Assembly: GCF_036567765.1 (NCBI RefSeq)
Contig: NZ_DATCTU010000020.1
Coordinates: 1-35,200 of the forward strand
DNA length: 35,200 nucleotides
Direction of reading: 5' to 3'
Source: Pseudobacteroides sp.
GTDB taxonomy: Bacteria > Bacillota > Clostridia > Acetivibrionales > DSM-2933
The notes below the pieces were generated by a model. It saw only the letters and a program-made list of their open reading frames with translations, searched no databases and was not told where the DNA came from. The translations under genes were made by a program, and so were the position numbers. Below, one piece after another: positions 1 through 8,483 of the stretch (positions are counted from its first letter, which is position 1; each line of letters opens with the position of its first letter).

Positions 1-1
1 C

Positions 2-307
2 TATGGAGGGATAAGTGCGTCAAATCAAAGTAATCAACATAACAATGAATTTAAAGCAGATATTATTAGGCTGATCCGGGAAGAAAAACAGTCAATTACT
101 AAGGTAGCTAATGATTTTGGAGTAAATGATCAAACTATACGCAACTGGTTAAAAGCTGAGGATGAAAAGAAGATTCCAGAAAACAATCGTATAGCTGAAC
201 TTGAAGCTCAGCTGAGAGAAGAGAAAAAGAAGACCACCGATTTACAGCAAACTGTAGATATATTAAAAAAATCAGTCGCCATCTTCGTTCAAGACAACCG
301 GAAATAG
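2..307 (+). pseudogene. IS3-family transposase OrfA, 5'-truncated by window edge
   Basis: The frame is open from the window start and ends with TAG at 305-307. It contains an HTH of the IS3 OrfA type (EFKADIIRLIREEKQS, then VANDFGVNDQTIRNWLKAE) followed by a leucine-zipper coiled coil (RIAELEAQLREEKKK) and an ILKKS-type end. OrfA normally binds the terminal repeats and is fused to OrfB by programmed -1 frameshifting. No ATG in this frame is seen near the beginning, so the start lies upstream of the window. This part looks intact but is useless without a functional OrfB. Confidence 0.7.
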
Positions 308-309
308 CT

Positions 310-682
310 TATGAGTTCATAAGGGAATGCTCTAAATAATGCAGTAATGAGGCATGGGATATCTAAAGGATTAGTACACCACTCAGACAGAAGCGTACAA
401 TATTGCAGCAATGAGTATCAATCTTTACTCAAAAAGAACAATATTTTGTGCAGCATGAGTTGTAAAGGAAATTGTTTTGATAATGCGTGTGCAGAAACAT
501 TTTTTAGTACTATTAAGTGTGAAATGCTATATAACAATAAATACACTACTCGTGAAGCTGCAAGGCGAGATATACTCTAGTATATAGAAGTTTTCTACAA
601 CAGAAAAAGAAGGCACCAGGCATTAAATTATCTAACACCATATGAGTTTAAGCAAAGATACTTTAAGGGCCTTGTGGCTTGA
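310..682 (+). pseudogene. IS3-family transposase OrfB, internally deleted and nonsense-mutated
   Basis: Nine residues of the OrfB N-terminus (YEFIRECSK, 310-336) are followed at once, in another frame, by the C-terminal catalytic part (ALNNAVMRHGISKGLVHHSD, from 329). The family is usually about 270-290 residues, so roughly 150 residues are missing, including the first catalytic Asp. The HHSDRSVQY motif (second Asp) and the AETFFSTIK motif (Glu) remain. An in-frame TAG at 578-580 replaces what is usually a Glu codon before the conserved YIEVFYNRKRRHQALNYLTP segment. The frame then continues to TGA at 680-682. The two pieces share the stretch TGCTCTAAAT at the junction. Confidence 0.85.
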
Positions 683-798
683 TTTAGAGTTTTATATCTC
701 AGTGTTTTAAAAATTGAAGCAATTATGCGTATCGGCAAGAAAACCTAACTTTGGAGTGTCCAGATTATCGGGAAAAGCTCATATTAAAAATGTGCGAT

Positions 799-828
799 TT
801 GTTATAGACAATTTCATTTTGATATAAG
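799..828 (+). promoter_or_regulatory. Possible sigma-A promoter for the VanZ-like gene
   Basis: TTGTTA (799-804), an 18-base spacer and TATAAG (823-828) form a reasonable housekeeping promoter, 38 bases before the preferred ATG. It lies immediately after the presumed IS end, so the insertion may have changed the original control region. Confidence 0.35.
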
Positions 829-865
829 ATACTATTTATGATTGATAAAGAGAAAGGATAAAAAT

Positions 866-2269
866 ATGAGTTTTGAATCAATAGTACAGCAGCTATTTCA
901 GTATGTTATGCCAGCCCCAATACTAGTGTGTATTGTACTAACTTTAGCGGGGGTAGGCTACTTCTTTATCTATAAAAAGTTACTTAAAGGCAATAAGACA
1001 ATTAACAAAACAAAAGTAATTTTGGGAATAATTCTAATTATTTATTTGATGGTTGTTTTTGGTTTAACTTGTAATAGAGGGGCAGGGTTTGTTAGAACTG
1101 TAAATTTAAAACTATTCAGCAGCTACATAGACGCCTGGAATACCTTTACTGTAAGGGCATGGCAGTTTATTATTTTTAATATTATAATGTTTATACCATT
1201 GGGGATTTTGTTGCCTTTATTAAACCGGATATTTACAAAAGTCAGATGGATTCTACTGGCCGCGTTTTTAACAACCTTGTCTATTGAAGCATTGCAATTA
1301 ATAGCTGGGCTAGGTTTTTTTGAATTGGATGATTTGTTTCATAACACATTAGGTGGAATGATAGGGTATTGCATATTGATGTTTGGGTACAGGATGATTA
1401 AGGGAAATAAGAAGAGAGTATCCGCAACTGGATTTCTTGTATTACCCACTGTTATAATACTGGCGTTTGTAGGGATATTCGTAAAATACAACCTTCAGGA
1501 GTTTGGGAATATGCCGGTAAGGCAGGTTTCAGGTGCAGATATATCAAAGTATACAATAGAATTATCAGTTGATATTAGCAATAAAGAGTCAGTTGCTCCG
1601 GTATATAAGTATCCTAATAGTTGGGATAAGGAGTTTGCCATATCGGAAGCTCAAAAGGTGATGAAGGACTTAAATTTGCCTGCTTTCAAAAGTTATTTAA
1701 TTCAAGGCGAAGATATATTTTTTAATTTTGAAAATAGTTCCCATTGCAGTTTTACATGGGATAGATCAAATGGAGCATGGGATTATGCTAACCATGCAGT
1801 TGAAAGGGATAATGAGAAAGTTACTTTAACTGATGATGAAAAGTATAAAATTGCTTTAGAATTTGCTAAAAGTCATAATATTTTATTGAATGATGCTATA
1901 TGGGATTCCACTAGTAAGTATAATATTACTTTTAAAATAAATCCCGATACATATGGTAAAACTAAAATGAGATCAGGGCAAGTTGTATTTGATATTTCAA
2001 ATGATGGCGTAATAAGCGGTATCAGACATGAAGTATATGAGAATAGCTTTGTAAGAAATGTAAATATTATTAGTCCCCAAAGTGCGTACCAAAAGGTCTT
2101 AAAAGGTAACTTTTATGATTGGCCGGACATGCCTGGTGGTAAGATAGAAATAAAGAATATAAAAATATCCTATTCATATGATACTAAAGGTTTTTATCAG
2201 CCGGTATATGAATTTACAGGAACGCTTAATGGTGAAAAATGGGGTACTTACGTTGCTGCCATGAAATAA
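866..2269 (+). CDS. VanZ-like family membrane protein with large extracytoplasmic domain
   Basis: A 467-residue protein. The ATG at 866 is preferred over a TTG at 842 because AAAGGA sits 8 bases before it. About six membrane segments lie near residues 15-36, 51-67, 99-118, 128-148, 160-176 and 187-206. The VanZ-like signature is visible: FNIIMFIPLG (104-113) and DDLFHNTLGGMIGY (155-168). Residues about 210-467 are hydrophilic, probably outside the cell, and I recognise no catalytic motif in them. VanZ itself gives low-level teicoplanin resistance in enterococci, but most VanZ-like proteins have no known role, so resistance should not be assumed. The DUF4256 gene follows after 22 bases and is probably cotranscribed. 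Confidence 0.8.
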   Translation: MSFESIVQQLFQYVMPAPILVCIVLTLAGVGYFFIYKKLLKGNKTINKTKVILGIILIIYLMVVFGLTCNRGAGFVRTVNLKLFSSYIDAWNTFTVRAWQFIIFNIIMFIPLGILLPLLNRIFTKVRWILLAAFLTTLSIEALQLIAGLGFFELDDLFHNTLGGMIGYCILMFGYRMIKGNKKRVSATGFLVLPTVIILAFVGIFVKYNLQEFGNMPVRQVSGADISKYTIELSVDISNKESVAPVYKYPNSWDKEFAISEAQKVMKDLNLPAFKSYLIQGEDIFFNFENSSHCSFTWDRSNGAWDYANHAVERDNEKVTLTDDEKYKIALEFAKSHNILLNDAIWDSTSKYNITFKINPDTYGKTKMRSGQVVFDISNDGVISGIRHEVYENSFVRNVNIISPQSAYQKVLKGNFYDWPDMPGGKIEIKNIKISYSYDTKGFYQPVYEFTGTLNGEKWGTYVAAMK

Positions 2270-2291
2270 GGCAGCATAAGGAGGGTTCATT

Positions 2292-2855
2292 TTGAAGAAT
2301 GAAAAAACAAAGTCTTTAGAACAACGTGAAGAATTACTCAAAACATTGAAAGCCCGTTTTGAGAAAAACATGTACCGCCATAATGGTGTTGAATGGGCTA
2401 GGGTACAAGCTAAGCTGGAGGCTAATACTGAAAAACTCTGGTCACTCAATGAAATGGAAAGAACCGGCGGTGAACCGGATGTTGTTAGTTATGATAATAA
2501 GTCGGACGAATACATTTTTTATGATTGCTCAGCGGAAAGTCCTAAAGGCCGAAGGAATGTTTGTTATGACCGTGAAGGGCTGGAGTCAAGGAAAGAACAC
2601 AAGCCGGAAAATAACGCAGTTGATATGGCAGCTAACATGGGCATTGAGCTTTTAACGGAAGAACAATATCGAGAGCTTCAGAAACTTGGAAATTTTGATA
2701 TGAAGACGTCCAGCTGGTTACAAACACCATCCTATATTAGAAAACTTGGCGGTGCCATCTTTGCCGATCGCCGCTACGACCATGTCTTCGTGTATCATAA
2801 CAGTGCACCTTCCTACTATAGCGTTAGGGGCTTCCGCGGCTCCCTAAGGGTCTGA
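2292..2855 (+). CDS. DUF4256 family protein
   Basis: A 187-residue cytosolic protein beginning with TTG, supported by AAGGAGGG at 2278-2285 with a 6-base spacer. It matches my memory of the conserved DUF4256 family along its whole length: the EANTEKLWSLNEMERTGGEP block, the YIFYDCSAESPKGRRNVCYD block and the C-terminal FRGSLRV. Length is normal for the family. No function is known to me. A conserved Cys and several charged residues in the central block might be functional. The gene ends in TGA just before a strong terminator. Confidence 0.8.
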   Translation: MKNEKTKSLEQREELLKTLKARFEKNMYRHNGVEWARVQAKLEANTEKLWSLNEMERTGGEPDVVSYDNKSDEYIFYDCSAESPKGRRNVCYDREGLESRKEHKPENNAVDMAANMGIELLTEEQYRELQKLGNFDMKTSSWLQTPSYIRKLGGAIFADRRYDHVFVYHNSAPSYYSVRGFRGSLRV

Positions 2856-2871
2856 ATTTCCTAGATATCAA

Positions 2872-2918
2872 AAAAATCCTGCCAGAGTGTAATTGATGTA
2901 TACCCTGGCAGGATTTTT
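2872..2918. terminator. Bidirectional rho-independent terminator
   Basis: AAAAATCCTGCCAG (2872-2885) pairs with CTGGCAGGATTTTT (2905-2918) around a 19-base loop. T-runs lie on both strands, so it can end both the DUF4256 transcript and the convergent alpha-2-macroglobulin-like transcript. Confidence 0.9.
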
Positions 2919-2934
2919 GATGTTTTACATGACT

Positions 2935-5900
2935 TTATTTACCAATAAGTACGGTCTTCTTTGCAGCATTCCATGTAACACTGGCACCCATGCTTTCTGA
3001 AATGAACCTTGTGGGTACGAAGGTACGGCTTCCTATAACCGTTGCAGGAACTTCAAGAGAGGTTTTTTTGCCGTTAATTGATGCTTCTTTTTTGTCGATG
3101 GTAAGTATGATTGTCTTTCCTTCCTTAACAGCTGTTACTGTCTTGGTTTTGGAATCCCACTTCACATCTGCTCCAAGGACCTCAAATATTGATCTTAAAG
3201 GCACAAGGGTTCTGCTGTCTTTAATAACGGGCTGCGAGTCAAATATAATGGGTCTTCCGTTATATTCCACCTTGATACCGTTTGGATCAATTGGTGTGGA
3301 TATTATTTCACCTTTTGACTCAATATTTATAAACTCGGTTTTTCCTACATTTACGCTTTCTTTTGATTTGATGCTCTGAATCACTGTTCCCTGTGCAGTG
3401 TAAGTTCCAGGGCTGACGACTCTTGCAAAATACTCAAACACGGCCCTGTTGTTTTCCCAGTAAGGACTGTTGTAAACAAAGAACTTTACTTTTTGACCAT
3501 CTATGTTCCTATAATAGTAATCTGAACCTAGATACTTTTCTACGGGCTTGAGTCCGGATGGAAGATAATCAGTTATCTCATATCCTCCGTCAAATGATTT
3601 TGCTCCCAGGCTCCAGGTTATCTTTACCCTTACGATATCTCCCTGTTTGAAGGAGTTTGGCTTTACAGGAGTTCCGTCAATGAGGTAATATTGTCTGTCA
3701 ACCGAAATAGCTTTGTCTGTTTTGGTTATGTCGATAACATTTTCCTTAAAAACAGATACCGCAGATACATCACCTTGAACTTTGCCGATCTTTAGACTCG
3801 ACAGATTCTTTGACGGAACCTCAAGCACGTAGAAGCCGCCTTTGTCAAGCTTTACATTCTTGTCTTCACCATTGTAACTGTATGTGAAGGTAGATTCTTT
3901 ATCGCTGTAATTATCTATCTCATTCAATATGAATAGCAGCTTTTCAGGGCTTAACAAAATATCCTTTGAGTAATTCTTGATACAGTACTCAAACATTCCG
4001 GTTTTCTCCATTAGCCCAAGCTTTGAAGCAAGGTAAGCACATATGGATGTGAGCTCAAGAATATCATCCTTGTCGGTTCCTGAGTTTACCATGTAAAAGG
4101 GCTTATACTCTTCAACATATTTTGAGATCCTGCTGTCATATATTTGTTTTGCCTTATCTGTTTCTCCCAATTCACAGTATGAAAGTGCCAGATATATGTT
4201 ATCCTTCAAAGAAAGATTATTTATTTCAGATGTTCTAGCCAGTTCCAAAAGAACAGGTTCCTTTAGGACTGCCAGCCCATAAATAGCCATAACCTTTGCT
4301 GATTGGTCGCTACCCTCTAAAAGTGTATTAAAATAATTTTTTAGCTTATAAATATCTACATGGTCTTTTACTAGTGGTGTAAGCTTTGCAGATAACTCGC
4401 TGCTGCTTTGTGAATAGGGGAAGAGGCTGAGCCCGCCGTCAGGTTTCTGGTAATCGCTTAGTATGAGACTGTCTCTGGACGGCATGAATTTGTAGTCCTT
4501 AAAGTACTTTAACAACAGCTCAGAGGAAAGCTTTTGTGAAACCTTCTGGTCTATTCTGTTACCACCGAAATAATATATGCCAAGAAGCTCGGAAAGAAAC
4601 CTTCCTCGGCTCTTATCCCTGAAAATAATCCTTGTATTACCGGATTTGCCGCCTGTTATGCCTGTTCCTGGACTAACATCAAAATACACAGCCTTATCCA
4701 TCTGATAATAGGATTTTACCACATTAACGGTATGCTTTAATGAATCTTCCAATCCACTATTTGTAGAGGCTTTTATAATAAGGTCATGAATACCTTCGGT
4801 AAAACTCCACAGCGGTATATTTGTTCTTTCAAAGGCTTTACCTACAGCAGAAACCTTTAAGGAAGGGTTGGAAGCACTTGACACCTCAAACATGACAAGA
4901 TCGTCTTCCTTAAGGCTTTCTCCATAGGCATTAACCCCTATTACCGGCTTGTCACCCTCAATATAGGTGCTGCTAAAACTGTAGTTTATAAAAAACGGCA
5001 ATGATACATTCATATTTACCTTATTGCTTCCTGCATGAAGGTCCTCGGATATTGCACCCAGTGTGATTCTCCAGGATGTTACATTATCGGGAAGCTTGAA
5101 TTTTAACTGTGCGGTTCCGGATTCATCTGTTGTAATAGATTCAAAGTGGGCAGTATCTCGGAAATCTTCCCTAACAGACGTTGAGCTTCCCGAGCTTCCT
5201 GCACTTTCGTCTTTTGCATCTGAAAATCTCACATTAACAGATTTTCCTATAGGGGCAACACTTTCTGGTCCTCCGTTATAACGGAAAGATTCATCAGTTA
5301 AAAAAATATGTGATTTTAGTTCGCAGATCATACCTGAATCAACCCAGCTGTAAAGGGATTGTAATATATCTGCATCCTGGTCCGCCAGCTTGAAATAAGC
5401 CTCATCGACAATACTGGTATTTACATAAGCCTTTACCGGCTTATTGTCCTTATCCCTGACATTTATCCTGATAGTGGCTTCTTCTCCTGGTTTGTAAGTA
5501 CCCTTATCTAATTTTGCATCAAGAATTAGTTTTTTATCTTCGGCTTTGTAGTTCAAATAAATGTCATATGTAGAGTTATATGTTTTGCCATCAAAATATA
5601 CAGCTTTGACGGAGGTGTTAGGAACATCTTCCTGAGTAAAATAGTCGCTGTATAGAGGCTTATTGGAAGTTATGTACTTGCGTATGCCGTTCTGGGACTT
5701 AATGAAGAGGTAGCTTCCTTCTGGAAGATTGTTGTCTCTTCCCTTCTTTAGTTCAAGATCAATCTTTTCTCCCAGGCTATAGGCGTCTTTAACCCCATCA
5801 AGAGAATAATTTTCATATGCCGGGTATTTATAACTGAAGTGCTGGCCTATATATACTTCAAATTTCATATCTTTCCCTGAGTTATCTTTGCAGCTTATTT

Positions 5901-8235
5901 CAGCAGTATAGTAGGAATTATCGTTTTGAACGGCATCAAAGGTAAAGTCAGCCTTTCCATCGGCAGACGTTGCCATTGAGAAGTCCTTTATTGCGTCTTT
6001 AACCAGTACATATCTGTATCTTTTTTGTGTGACCTTATTTATATAGTCATAATACTCTCCGTCTTCCTTTTCTTCCCACCTGCTTTTGTATATGGTACCT
6101 TTAAGTGTTTTTCCGGCTACAGGATCTCCCAGATAATCACCACTGTCTTTTGCAGTGCCGTTATTAAGGCGGTCAAGCACTATTTTGTTGATTTCGGCAC
6201 TTATGGTACCCTTTCCATCCTTTATTTGGCCTGAAAGGTTGGCATTAATATCATTTACAAATACCCTTACATCGGCTGACTCAAATATTTCTCCGCTTTC
6301 CGGTAAAAGTGCACGGACATCAAACCTTACATGGTTTTCTCCCTGGACTATGGATTTAATAACCGGACTGTATTTAACTGTATAATTTCCTTTAACATCG
6401 GTGGTACCTGTACCATTCTTATTTCCTCCGCCTAAGCTGTAGTCCTGTATAAAATATTCCAGCTTAAGATTGGAAACTCCTGTTCCTTCAAAGAATGAGG
6501 ATTTTATGTTGAAGTTTACCTCTTGTCCTGGGAAGATGGCTTCTTTATCTTTAGTTATGTCAATCTTGTATGAAGGCTTGGTGTAATTTTGCACGTTTAT
6601 ATATGTATTTGAAATAGCAACATTTTTATGCTTTATCTCCAGGTTATAGCCCCCGGGCTCAATCATTGGAAGCTTAAGGTTTCCATTGTAAAACCCTTCT
6701 GTGACATCCACCCTTTGTCTAATTATAGGAGTATCTAAACCATATCCCTTATTGAGCTCAATTGTCAGTTCCTTGATACTTTCCTTGTTATAGCGGTTTT
6801 TCACAAAACCCCACAGGCTTATATTATCATCAGGCTGATACATGCTTCTGTCGGTATAAATATAGCTCCAGTATTTTTCATAAGACTCCCTGTCATAAGA
6901 ACTGCTTTCATAGATTGAAATGTTTCCTTCCTTCGTAGTTACTGTTATGAACTGGGGCTTGTATGAAAAATCATTATTTTTGGGTTCGACAGGAGTATCG
7001 AAATAAGCTATACCCTTTGAATCCGATATATAAGAACCTGTTTTATCGCTTAATACTACCTTAGCACCTTCTATAGGTAATTTGTTTGATAGATCATTTA
7101 GCCATACCAGTGTTTTTGTATTGCTTTTCATAAGATACAATCCGACGTCTGTTATTTGAAGGAACGTCTGGAAGCTCATGTCATCCCAGTAGCTGTCAAC
7201 AATATAGTATCCTATGGGCAATGCTTTTGGTACTGAGATAAGGGGCGGGTTCATGTAGTCATAATTATTTGAGGCATTTATGGTTTGGGTAAAGGTTTGA
7301 ACAGTATCAAGGCCATCTACCGGAATGGTATTTGCATTATAATTTACTCTGGCCCAATCAGGTATGACATGCCTTTTTTTAATTGCATCGTGAAATGACT
7401 CAAAGCTTTTGTAGGCATATATTTTAGTTGAAACATCTATTGTTTTTTGCTTATAAACCTGCTCATTTATATTAAGATTTATAGGTATCTGGGGAGCACT
7501 CCCTGTTTTATAGTCATAGATATTCCTTATGTACGAAATGAAGCCCTTATAGTCGGAATTAAAACCCGCTGATTTTTTGTCTGTTTCAAAGGAAAATACA
7601 TAATCCTCATCAATACTTCTGGATGTGTTGTTAAGCTTTAAGCCTTTTTTTATCCTTACAGTATAAATGGTTCCCTCTTCAAGCTTTTTGGGCACAAAGA
7701 CAGAGGTTTTCTTATGCTTTTCAAACCGGCCTTCAACCTTTGGGGTTATCTCAAATAAACTTTCTATACTGCCGTAGTCCTCATAATTGAAGTTTATTTC
7801 AATACCACTGTTTGTAGGGACGTGTACCGACTTATCAGCGGGAAGTGTGCCTAGTATTTTAAAGGCTTGCCTGGTTTGGAAGGACCAAGTGGTTTCCTTC
7901 TCCAGCTTAAGGCGGAAAATATAGATGCTGTTTTCGAGAAGCGGTCTTGATGGCTTTATATCAAACTTTTTGGTGTCTGATAAAGTTATAACAGGTGAGG
8001 GTTCGCCATCTATAGAAAAGGATGACTTTAACTTCTCCAAGGTAATGTCGCTTTGGGATATCAGCGAAAACCCGGTATCAGGGGATATACCTGTAGCATC
8101 CACATCCAATGGAGTTAAAATGAATCCGTTTTTAAGTAAGGAATAGTTGCTGCCTTCATCGGCGGCCGTGCCTGGTATGGCCATTGAGACCAGCATGCAC
8201 AGTAATAATAAGTTTGTAATAATTTTTTTTAGCAT
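2935..8235 (-). CDS. Alpha-2-macroglobulin-like secreted protein, thioester-less, with C-terminal stalk domain
   Basis: A 1766-residue exported protein. The start is supported by AGAGGAGA ending 5 bases before the ATG. A signal peptide covers residues 1-25 (cleavage near PGTAA). Then come Ig-like domains of the Big_5 type (about 35-220), repeated macroglobulin (MG) domains starting near a DRSMYQPDDNISLWG segment, the A2M core block around 1028-1070 (DESGTAQLKFKLPDNVTSWR), a helical toroid like the thioester domain, and a receptor-binding-like segment. Residues about 1650-1766 form a copper amine oxidase N-terminal-type stalk domain. Where homologues have CxEQ, this protein reads YYFGGNRIDQKVSQ (about 1222-1235), so the thioester Cys is missing. 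Bacterial A2Ms are thought to trap proteases. Without a thioester, trapping would have to be non-covalent. No lipobox or sorting signal is seen. Confidence 0.88.
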   Translation of the reverse strand: MLKKIITNLLLLCMLVSMAIPGTAADEGSNYSLLKNGFILTPLDVDATGISPDTGFSLISQSDITLEKLKSSFSIDGEPSPVITLSDTKKFDIKPSRPLLENSIYIFRLKLEKETTWSFQTRQAFKILGTLPADKSVHVPTNSGIEINFNYEDYGSIESLFEITPKVEGRFEKHKKTSVFVPKKLEEGTIYTVRIKKGLKLNNTSRSIDEDYVFSFETDKKSAGFNSDYKGFISYIRNIYDYKTGSAPQIPINLNINEQVYKQKTIDVSTKIYAYKSFESFHDAIKKRHVIPDWARVNYNANTIPVDGLDTVQTFTQTINASNNYDYMNPPLISVPKALPIGYYIVDSYWDDMSFQTFLQITDVGLYLMKSNTKTLVWLNDLSNKLPIEGAKVVLSDKTGSYISDSKGIAYFDTPVEPKNNDFSYKPQFITVTTKEGNISIYESSSYDRESYEKYWSYIYTDRSMYQPDDNISLWGFVKNRYNKESIKELTIELNKGYGLDTPIIRQRVDVTEGFYNGNLKLPMIEPGGYNLEIKHKNVAISNTYINVQNYTKPSYKIDITKDKEAIFPGQEVNFNIKSSFFEGTGVSNLKLEYFIQDYSLGGGNKNGTGTTDVKGNYTVKYSPVIKSIVQGENHVRFDVRALLPESGEIFESADVRVFVNDINANLSGQIKDGKGTISAEINKIVLDRLNNGTAKDSGDYLGDPVAGKTLKGTIYKSRWEEKEDGEYYDYINKVTQKRYRYVLVKDAIKDFSMATSADGKADFTFDAVQNDNSYYTAEISCKDNSGKDMKFEVYIGQHFSYKYPAYENYSLDGVKDAYSLGEKIDLELKKGRDNNLPEGSYLFIKSQNGIRKYITSNKPLYSDYFTQEDVPNTSVKAVYFDGKTYNSTYDIYLNYKAEDKKLILDAKLDKGTYKPGEEATIRINVRDKDNKPVKAYVNTSIVDEAYFKLADQDADILQSLYSWVDSGMICELKSHIFLTDESFRYNGGPESVAPIGKSVNVRFSDAKDESAGSSGSSTSVREDFRDTAHFESITTDESGTAQLKFKLPDNVTSWRITLGAISEDLHAGSNKVNMNVSLPFFINYSFSSTYIEGDKPVIGVNAYGESLKEDDLVMFEVSSASNPSLKVSAVGKAFERTNIPLWSFTEGIHDLIIKASTNSGLEDSLKHTVNVVKSYYQMDKAVYFDVSPGTGITGGKSGNTRIIFRDKSRGRFLSELLGIYYFGGNRIDQKVSQKLSSELLLKYFKDYKFMPSRDSLILSDYQKPDGGLSLFPYSQSSSELSAKLTPLVKDHVDIYKLKNYFNTLLEGSDQSAKVMAIYGLAVLKEPVLLELARTSEINNLSLKDNIYLALSYCELGETDKAKQIYDSRISKYVEEYKPFYMVNSGTDKDDILELTSICAYLASKLGLMEKTGMFEYCIKNYSKDILLSPEKLLFILNEIDNYSDKESTFTYSYNGEDKNVKLDKGGFYVLEVPSKNLSSLKIGKVQGDVSAVSVFKENVIDITKTDKAISVDRQYYLIDGTPVKPNSFKQGDIVRVKITWSLGAKSFDGGYEITDYLPSGLKPVEKYLGSDYYYRNIDGQKVKFFVYNSPYWENNRAVFEYFARVVSPGTYTAQGTVIQSIKSKESVNVGKTEFINIESKGEIISTPIDPNGIKVEYNGRPIIFDSQPVIKDSRTLVPLRSIFEVLGADVKWDSKTKTVTAVKEGKTIILTIDKKEASINGKKTSLEVPATVIGSRTFVPTRFISESMGASVTWNAAKKTVLIGK

Positions 8236-8305
8236 ATAAATCTCCTCTCTTATGCACTATATTTGTTTTGACGCAAGCCGGTAGGAAAAGTTCCGGAATA
8301 GGGAA

Positions 8306-8334
8306 ATTATTTTCCAAGTCTATGCCGATAACAA
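8306..8334 (-). promoter_or_regulatory. Possible promoter of the alpha-2-macroglobulin-like gene
   Basis: On the minus strand TTGTTA (8329-8334), a 17-base spacer and AATAAT (8306-8311) lie about 70 bases before the start codon, in the 248-base divergent region shared with the WG-repeat gene. I see no equally good promoter for the plus-strand gene. A TTGCAC near 8407 is a weak candidate. Confidence 0.4.
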
Positions 8335-8483
8335 ATCTGTAACTAATTTATAACCATTTAGGACTTAATTATAATTATAATAACTATGTACGAGCATTAA
8401 TAGTGGTTGCACTAATAAAAATAAGTTATTAACAGTTGATATATGTAAAAAATAGGGTTTTCATAAGAGAGGGAGCTTAATAA

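Larger units (their letters stand above)
1..783 (+). mobile_element. IS3-family insertion sequence remnant
   Basis: The segment encodes the two halves of an IS3-type transposase, an HTH-leucine-zipper OrfA followed by a DDE integrase OrfB, both damaged. The left end lies outside the window. The right end is probably the GTGTCC-containing stretch near 755-783, which resembles IS3-family terminal repeats, but no partner repeat is available here to confirm it. The element cannot transpose by itself: most of OrfB is deleted and its C-terminal part carries an in-frame TAG. It ends just before the promoter region of the VanZ-like gene. Confidence 0.8.

Noticed and set aside
2174..2449. 91-codon minus-strand reading frame
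   Set aside because: It overlaps the end of the VanZ-like gene and the start of the DUF4256 gene, both with good evidence, and shows no family features.
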